From Arsenicicoccus piscis (GTDB taxonomy: Bacteria; Actinomycetota; Actinomycetes; Actinomycetales; Dermatophilaceae): a stretch of DNA of 64,000 nucleotides. The stretch spans positions 248,001-312,000 of the forward strand of contig NZ_JAKZHV010000001.1 in assembly GCF_022568835.1 (NCBI RefSeq), written 5' to 3'. The position numbers were made by a program, and so were the translations under genes. Positions 53,101 to 62,100 of the stretch are shown here, piece after piece (within the stretch, counting starts at the first letter, position 1; each line of letters opens with the position of its first letter). Under the pieces are notes generated by a model, which saw only the letters and a program-made list of their open reading frames with translations, searched no databases and was not told where the DNA came from.

Positions 53101-56100
53101 TCGACCACGTTGGACGTGCTGTCGGTAGAGGTCACCTTCTTGTTGGCGGGGTCGGTGCCGGTGGCCGTGGCCGTGTTGTTGTAGGTGCCCGAGTCGATGT
53201 CGGCCTGGGTCAGGGTGATGGTGCGGGCCGGGCAGGTCACCGTCGCTCCCGGCGCCAGCGGCTCGATCCCGCACGAGGCGGCGACCATGCCGGTCTTGGG
53301 GTCGGAGATGGTGACCGGGTAGAGGCTGTAGGTGCCGGTGTTGGTGACCTTGAAGGTGAAGGTGATGGTGTCACCGGCGTCCGGGCCGTTGCCGTCGGCG
53401 TCGACCACGCCGCCGCTGCTCTTGTCGAGCACCAGGCTGCTGGTCGGTGCCAGCTTGGTCTCGGTCGAGCTGGTGGCGTTGACGGCGGCACCGCCCGGGG
53501 TCACCGCGGTGGCGCGGGCCGTGTTGAGCACGGCCGGGCCCACGGTGCTGTCGCCGCGGGTGACCTGCTGGTCCACGTCGGCCTGGGTGAGCGTGTAGGT
53601 GTGCGAGGCGCAGGTCCGGCTCGCGCCCGGGTCCAGCGTGGCGTTGGAGTCGTTGGCGTCGTCGCAGGCGACCGCCGACAGGCCGAGCCGGGCGTCGGTG
53701 AGGGTCACGCTGCTGAGCGACAGGTTGCCGGTGTTCTTGACGACGAAGCCGTAGTCGATGGTGTCGCCCGCGTTGCCCACGATGCCGTCACCACCGGTGT
53801 CGCGCACCGGGCCGGCCGTCTTGGTGAGCGTCATGGCCCGCACGGGGGTGATGGTCGAGACGGTCGAGGCGGTCGAGGTCAGCACGGTGCCCGCCGGGGA
53901 GGAGCCCGCGACCGTGGCGGTGTTGCGCACCGCGTTGGCGTTGAGGTCCGCGAGGGTCAGCCGGTAGGTCCGGGTGCAGGTCGCGGTCGCGCCGGGCGCG
54001 AGCGTGGCGGTCTGGCAGGTGACGTGGTCGATGCCGACCTTGGCGTCGGTGAGGGCGACGCCGGACATCGTCACCGACCCGGGGTTGGTGATGGTGAAGG
54101 TGTAGGTGATCGTGTCGCCAACGTCCTGCAGCCCGTTGCCGTTGGTGTCGGCGATGGTCGAGGCCTTCTTGTCCAGGGTGAGGGCCGGGCCCTCCTCCAG
54201 CAGCGTGCTGGTGCCGTCGGTGCCGGTGACCTTGGCGCCCGTCGGGTCGGTGCCGGTGATGGTCGCGAGGTTGTCCAGCGCACCGGCGTCCATCTCGGCC
54301 TGCGTGATGACGTGGGTCACCGGCGTGCACGACCGGGTCTGGCCCGGCTCGAGCGCGCTCGTGCCGCAGGCCACGGTGAGGCCGAGCGTCGGGTCGGTGA
54401 GGGTGACCGTGGTGAGGCTGGTGTTGCCGGTGTTGGTGACCACGAAGCTGTAGGTCACGCGGTCGCCGGCGTCCTTGCGGTTGCTGGCGTTGGTGTCCGA
54501 GACGACCGAGGCGACCTTGTCCAGCGCGATCGACGGGGTCCGCGGCACGTCGGTGGTCGTCGAGTCGTAGACGATCGGCGTGCGGGCGCCGTTGAGGTTC
54601 GCGATGCCCTGCGCCGAGGCGGTGTTGTTGACGGCGCCGGCGTTCGCGTCGGCCTGGGTCAGCGTGTAGAGCTTGTCGGGGCACGAGGCGGTCGCGCCCG
54701 GTGCGAGCGGCATCGGCGAGCAGGGCACGCCCGCGAGGCCGAGCTTGGCGTCGTTCATGCTGACCGAGGTCAGCGTCACGGTGCCGGTGTTGCGCACGGT
54801 GAAGCTGTAGAGCACCTGGTCACCGGCGTCCGGACCGTTGCCGTCGACGTCCTGCAGGGTGCCGGCGACCTTGTCCAGGACGATCGTGGCGCGGGCGTTG
54901 AGGGTGACGGTGGAGCTGTCGGTCACGGTCTGGCCCGAGCCGTAGGTGCCCGTCGCGGTGGCCGTGTTGACGATGGTGCCGGCGTCCACGTCGGCCTGGG
55001 TGCGGACGTAGCTCTTGGACGTGCAGTCCCGCGCCTCGCCGGGCGCCAGGGCGCCCCCGCACGCGACGTTGGTGAGGCCGAGCCGTGCGTCGGTGTAGGT
55101 CAGGGGGTTCAGCGTGACGTTGCCCGTGTTGACCACGTGGAAGGTGTAGGTCACCACGTCACCGGCGCCGACGATGCCGTCCCCGTTGTCGGCGACCGAG
55201 CCGATGGCCTTGGTCAGGTCCACGCCCGGCTTCTGCACGATCGGGGTGGAGGTGCCGTCGCCGGCGGTCATGGCCGTGCCGAGGGCGCTCGTGCCGGCGA
55301 CCGTGGCGGAGTTGTTGACCACGCCCGCGTCGATGTCGGTCTGCTTGAGCGTGTAGGTGACCGGCTGGCAGGCGACGGTGGCGCCGGGCGCCAGCGGGGC
55401 GGCCGAGCAGGCGACGTTGACCAGTGAGAGCTTGGTGTCGGTGAGCGTGAGGTTGTTGATCGTCACGTTGCCGGTGTTGGTCACCGAGAAGGTGTACCGG
55501 ATGGTGTCCCCGACGCTCGGGCCGCCCGAGCTGTCGGTGTCGAAGACCGCACCCGCGACCTTGTCGAAGGACATGAGGGGCCGCTCGGTGAGCTTGTTCT
55601 CGACCGTGTCCGAGCCGGTGACCTTGATGTCGCGCGGCGTCAGGCCGCTGGCCACGGCGGTGTTGATGACCGCCGCGCCCTTGCTGCCGTCACCCCGGGT
55701 CACCACGGTGTCCAGGTCGGACTGGGTGAGGGTGTAGGTGAGCGGGTCGCACTCGCGGGTCTGGCCCGGGTCCAGCACGTCGGTGCCGCACAGGGCGTCG
55801 ATGATGCCGAGCCGCGCGTCGCTGTAGCGCACGTCGTGCAGGGTCAGGTTGCCGGTGTTGGTCACCACGAAGCGATAGGTGATGGTGTCGCCCGCGTTGC
55901 CGACGACGCCGTCCCCGCTGGTGTCCTGGATGGCGCCCGAGGTCTTGTCCATGGCGATGGTGCGCACCGCGCTGATCGGCGTGTAGGTCTGCGACGGCGA
56001 GGTGACCGTGGTGCCCGCGGGCGAGGTGCCGCTCGCGGTCGCCGTGTTGGTGACGCCATTGGCGTTGAGGTCGGCCAGCGTCAGGGCATAGGTCCGCGTG

Positions 56101-59100
56101 CCGCAGCTGCGGACCCCACCGGGGTCGAGCGGCGTGGTGCCGCAGGCCACCGGCGTCGAGGAGAACAGCGGGTCGACGTAGGTCACCGGCGACAGGCTCA
56201 CCGTGCCGCTGTTGCGCACCGAGAAGGTGTAGTCGATGGTGTCGCCGACGTCCTGCACGCCGTTGCCGTTGACGTCCTTGATCGACCCGGCGGTCTTGGT
56301 GAGGACCAGCGCCGGGGCCTCGGGGACCGGCGTCGACGTCGAGTCGGGGCTCGACACGTCGCCGCCGTGCGGGTCGGTCGCGTGGATCGTGGCGGCGTTG
56401 TTGACGGTGCCGGCGTTCAGATCGGCCTGCGTCAACCGGTAGGCCGAGGACGTGCAGGACCGGCTGGCGCCCGGGGCGAGGGTCCCGGTGCCGCAGCTGG
56501 TCGCGTCGAGGCCGAGCTTGGCGTCGCTCAGCGTGAGCAGGTTCAGCGTCTCGGTCCCCGTGTTGGTGACCTGGAAGGTGTAGGTGATCGTGTCGCCGAC
56601 GTCGACGCGCTGGTTGGTGTTGCTGTCGGCGATCTGGCTGGCCGCCTTGTCCAGGGCGATCGAGGCGCTGCCCGGGGTCGAGACGGTGACACCGGAGGTC
56701 TGGGTGATCGTCGAGCCGTCGGGGGTCCTCGCCGTGGTGGACGCGGTGTTGACGACCGACCCCTTGTCGACGTCGGCCTGGGTCAGCTGATAGGTCGGCG
56801 TCGCGCACACCCGGCTGTCACCGGGCGCCAGCGGGGTGGTGCCGCACGGCTGGTTGACGAACCGCAGCAAGGGGTCGCTGAGGGTGATCGGGTCCAGGGT
56901 CACCGAGCCGGTGTTGCGCACGGTGAAGGTGTAGACCACGGAGTCACCGGCGTCGGGTCCGTTGCCGTCGGTGTCGTTGACGGTCGACGCGGTCTTGACG
57001 AAGCTCATCGTCTTGACGACGTTCGGCGTGATGGTCACCGAGGACGGCGAGGTCACGGCGATCCCGTTGGGCGGCGTGGCCGAGGCGACCGCGTTGTTGA
57101 CGACCTTGCCGGCGTCCACGTCGGCCTGGGTGATCGTGTAGGACGCGTCCGGGCAGGCGCGGGTGCCACCCGGCGCCAGCGGCCCGCTGCCGCAGGCGAC
57201 GGTGGTGAGGCCGAGCTTGGCGTCGGAGACGACGACGTTCGTCATCGTGACCGAGCCCGTGTTGACCACCTGGAAGGAGTAGGTGACGGTGTCACCGGCG
57301 TCGACCAGGCCGTTGCCGTTGACGTCGTTGGGGGTGCCGGCCGTCTTGGTCAGCGTCACCTGCGGCACCTGGGCCAGGGTCGTCGACGTGGTGTCGGTCG
57401 CCGGCGTGGTGGTGTCGCCCTGGGTGTCGGTGCCGACCGCGGTGGCGAGGTTGTCGACGGTGCCGGCGTCCACGTCGGCCTGGGTCAGGGCGTAGGTCCG
57501 GGTCGAGCACAGCCGGGTCTCGCCGGGGGCGAGGGCGGTGCCGCCGCAGGCCACGTTGCTGAGCCCGAGGCGCGGGTCGCTGACCGTCACCGAGGCGAGC
57601 GTGACGGTGCCGGAGTTGGTGGCGCTCAGGGTGTAGGTGATGGTGTCACCCACGTCGCGCCGCCCGTTGTTGTTGACGTCGACGACGGTGCCCGCGACCT
57701 TGTCCAGGGCCACGCTGCGGGCCTCGGGCACGGTCAGCAGCTGGGTCGAGGTGTTGGCCGGCTTGGTCCCGTCGGGAGCGGTGCCGGTCACCGACGCCGT
57801 GTTGCTGACCTGGTTGGCGTCCAGGTCGGCCTGGGTCAGCGTGTAGGTCTTGGCCGGGCAGGTCGCGGTGGCGCCGGGCGCCAGGGATGCGACGCAGGCC
57901 GCGCCGGTGATCCCGAGGATCGGGTCGTCGTAGGTCACCGGGGCGAGGGTCACGTTGCCGGAGTTGCGCACCGTGAAGGTGTAGACCACCCGGTCACCGG
58001 CGTCGGTCCGCCCGGTGCCGTTGGAGTCGGCGATCGAGCCGGCCCGCTTGGTGAGCGTGATGCCGGGCGCCGCGACCAGGGTGGTGGACGTGGTGTCCGA
58101 GCCGGTCGTCGTCGCACCGCTGGGGGCGGTGGCGCGGGCCGTCGCGGCGTTGTCCAGGGAGCCCTTGTCGAGCATGGCCTGGGTGAGCGTCACGGTGCGC
58201 GAGGCGCACGAGCGCGACTCGCCGGGGGCGAGCGGTCCGGAGCCGCAGGCGAGGTTGCTGATGCCGGCGACCGGGTCGTCGTAGGTGACCGACCCGAGGG
58301 TCACGTTGCCGGTGTTGGTGACGACGAAGGTGTAGAGCACGGTGTCGCCTGCGTCGACGACGCCGCTGCTGTTGGCGTCGACCACCGTGCCGGCGCGCTT
58401 GTCCAGCTCGAGCAGCGGCTTCTCGGCGAGGGTGACGGTCGCGGAGGCGGGCGCGTTGACGTCCGCGCCGCTCGGCGGGGTGCCGGACGCGGTGGCGGTG
58501 TTGAGCACCTGGCGGGCGTCGATGTCGGCCTGCTTGAGCACATAGGTCTTGCTGATGCACCCGGTGCGGGTGTCGCCGGGGTTCAGGGCCACGGTGGCCG
58601 AGCCGCAGGCCTGCCCCACGAGCCCCACCTTGGCGTCGGAGACGTTGACATTGGTCAGCGAGACGTTGCCCGTGTTGGTGACCGAGAAGGTGTAGGTCAC
58701 CGTGTCGCCGGCGTCGATCATGCCGTTGCCGTTGACGTCGTTGGGGGTGCCGGCTGCCTTGGTCATCGACAGCTTCGGGGCCGAGGTGATGGCGGTGGAG
58801 GTGGTGTCAGTGGAGGTGACCGGGTTGCCGAGCGGCGGCTGCCCGGAGACGGTCGCGACGTTGTCGATGACGCCGCTGTTCACGTCGGCCTGGGTCAGGG
58901 CATAGACCGTGGTGGAGCAGGTCTTCACCTCACCGGGCAGCAGGGTTCCGCAGTCGGCCGACAGGCCGATGCGGGCGTCGGTCACGCCGACCGGGTTCAA
59001 GGTGACGTTGCCGGTGTTCTTCACCACGAAGGTGTAGGTCACCGTGTCGCCCGCGTCCGGGCCGTTGCCGTCGGTGTCGACGAGCGCACCGGCCTGCTTG

Positions 59101-62100
59101 TCGACGGTGACCGTGGCGGTCTGGGTGAGCGGCTTGGAGACCAGGCCGGACGGGGCCGTGACGGTGGACCCGGGTTGGGGCCCGGAAGCGGTCGCGCTCG
59201 CGGTGTTGTCGACCCGGCCCGCGTCGATGTCGGCCTGGGTGAGGGTGTAGACGTGCGTCTGGCAGGTCACCGACTGCTGCGGCGCGAGGGTGCCCGAGCC
59301 GCACGCCTCGGCCGTCACGCCCAGCTTGGCGTCGGTGATGGTGACCGCGCTCAGCGACTCGGTGCCGATGTTGGTGACCACGATGGTGTAGCTCACGGTG
59401 TCACCGGCGTCGGTGCCGTTGCCGTCGAGGTCGGTGACGGCGCCGGCGGTCTTGACCACCGACATCGCTGTCTGGCCGGACGTGGTGGTCGAGGTGTTGT
59501 CGGTCTGGCTGAGGACCTGCCCGGTGGGGTCGGTGGCGACGACCGTGGCCAGGTTGTTGACCGAGCCGGCGTCGATGTCGGCCTGGGTGAGCGTGTAGGT
59601 CTTGGCCGGGCAGGCCCTGACCTCCTTGGGCAGCAGGGCGGTGCCACCGCATGCCTGGGCGTTGATCCCGAGCTTGGTGTCGGTGAAGGTGACGGGGTTG
59701 AGCGAGGTGTTGCCGGTGTTGGTCACCGAGAAGGTGTAGGTGATGGTGTCACCCGCGTCGGGACCGTTGCCGTCCACGTCGATGACCGAGCCGGCGACCT
59801 TGTCGAAGGTGAAGCTGCTCGAGCGCGTGATCGGCTCGATGAAGGTCGACGGCGCGACGATCTTGGTGCCGTCCGGCTTGGTGCCGGTCAGCGTCGCGTC
59901 GTTGCGGTAGGAGCCGGCGTCGATGTCCGCCTGAGTCAGGTCGTGGTAGCGCAGCCGGCCCGTCGTGCTGTAGTCCGACGGGTAGCAGGTGCGCTCCTCA
60001 CCCGGAGCCAGGATCCCGTTGCCGCACAACGCGTTGTTGATGTTGATCGCCGGGTCGTTCTTGCGCACGTCCGTCAACGTGACGTTGCCGGTGTTCTTGC
60101 CGACCAGCGTGTAGTCGATCCGGTCGCCGACGTTCATCACGCCGTCGTTGTTGACGTCCACCCACACACCGGTCTTCTTCAGCGTCAGACCGACGTTCTG
60201 GCGCATCGGCGTCGACGTCGAGTCGGTCACCGAGCGGGTGGCACCACCGATGATGGTCGCGCTCGCCGTGGCCGTGTTGTTGACCGCGCCGGCGTCGATG
60301 TCGGCCTGGGTGATCGTGTAGCGGTTCGTCGTCGTGACCTGGCAGGTCCGCGTCTCGCCGGGGAGGAAGTCGCCGGTGCCGCAGACCACCGGCGTCGGAC
60401 CCAGCTTGGAGTCGCTGATGCGCAGGTTGGTCATCGTGGTGTTGCCGGTGTTGGTCACCGTGAAGCTGTAGGTGATCGTGTCACCGGGGTCGTCCGCGTC
60501 GTTGGAGTTCGTGTCCCCGAGGGCGACGACCGTCTTGTCGAAGAACAGGGTCGAGGTGCGGTCGATGGGGGTGGTCACCGAGGCGGTGTCCGTGGCCAGG
60601 GAGCCGTCGGGCGCGGTGCCCGCGGCGGAGGCGTTGTTGGTGTGCGTGCCGGCGTCCACGTCGGCCTGGGTCAGCACATAGGCCTTGGTGGCACACACCA
60701 CCCGCTCGCCGGGGGCCAGCGTGGTCTTCGCGCAGGCGAGGTCGCCCGCAAAGACCGTGGGGTCGGCGATGCTGACGTTGGTGAGGGTCGTCGTGCCGGT
60801 GTTGGTGACCGCGAACGTGTAGGGCACCCAGTCACCGGCGTCGGTGACCCCGTTGCCGTTGCCGTCCTGGATGGCCGAGGCCGTCTTGACCAGGTCGAGC
60901 GAGTTGGCGCGGACGAGCACCTTGGACGTCGTGTCGGTGGAGGCGAACGTCGTGCCGTCGGGGCGGGTCAAGGTGGCCGTCGCCGAGTTGTCGATGGTGC
61001 CCGAGTCGATGTCGGCCTGCGTCAGCGTGTAGACCTTGGCCGGGCAGCGCCGGACCTCACCCGGGGCGAGCGGTGTGGTGCCGCAGGCCGCCCCCGAGAG
61101 GGCCAGCTTGGTGTCGGTGATGGTCACCGGGTCGAGCGAGACGCTGCCGGTGTTGGTCACCGTGAACGAGTAGGCGATCTGGTCGCCCACGTCGACGCCG
61201 TTGCCGTCGATGTCCGACACCGGGCCGTCGACCTTGTTGAGGGTGGCCGAGGTCGAGACCGGCAGGTTCGTCGTGACGTTGGCGATCGAGGTGACCGCCG
61301 CACCGTTGATCGGCGTACCGGTGGCGGTGGCCGAGTTGACGACCTTGCCGGCGTCCCAGTCGGCCTGGGTCGTCGTGTAGCTGACGGCGGTGCAGTCCAC
61401 GAACGTGCCCGGGTCGAGCTGGCCCGCGCCACAGGTGACGTTCGACAGGCCGAGCTTGTTGTCGGTCAGGGTGACGGTCTTGATCGACACCGTGCCGGTG
61501 TTCGTCACCCGGAACGAGTAGACCATGGGGTCACCGGCGTTCAGCCCGTTGGCGTTGGTGTCCTGGACCGGCGCGGCCGTCTTGGTCAGCGCGATGGACG
61601 TGCGCGCGGCGATGGGCGTCGAGGCCGTGTCCGTGCCCACGATCGTGGCGCCGGACGGGTTGGTGCCCGTGCTGGTCGCCGAGTTGTCCTTGGTGCCCGC
61701 GTTGGCGTCCGTCTGGGTGATCACGTAGGTGCGCGCCGGGCAGCTGGCCGACTCGCCGGGCTGCAGGGTGGCGGCACAGGGCGCACCGGTGACGTTCAGG
61801 CTGGGGTCGGTCACCGTGACGTTGGTCAGGGTCGAGGTGCCGGTGTTGGTGACCGTGAAGGTGTAGGTGATCGAGTCCCCGGCGGCGGGCACGCCGTCGT
61901 TGTTCGCGTCGGTGGGCACCCCGGCGACCTTGTCCAGCGCCAGGGCGGACGTGGTGGCGAGCGGCACGGTGGCTCGGGCGGTGGCGCTGATGAGCGCGTT
62001 CGTGGGGTCGAGCGCGGTGGCGGAGGCGGTGTTGACGACCGTGCCGACGTTCATGTCCGCCTGGGTGACGACGTAGGGCGCGGTCGCCTGGCAGGTCGCG

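Noticed and set aside
50214-55427. A 1,737-codon open frame antisense to the giant surface gene
   Set aside because: It mirrors the repeat modules of the sense frame, is rich in Arg/Gly/Val/Asp low complexity, has no family motif, and arises from the high GC and regular codon pattern of the sense strand.
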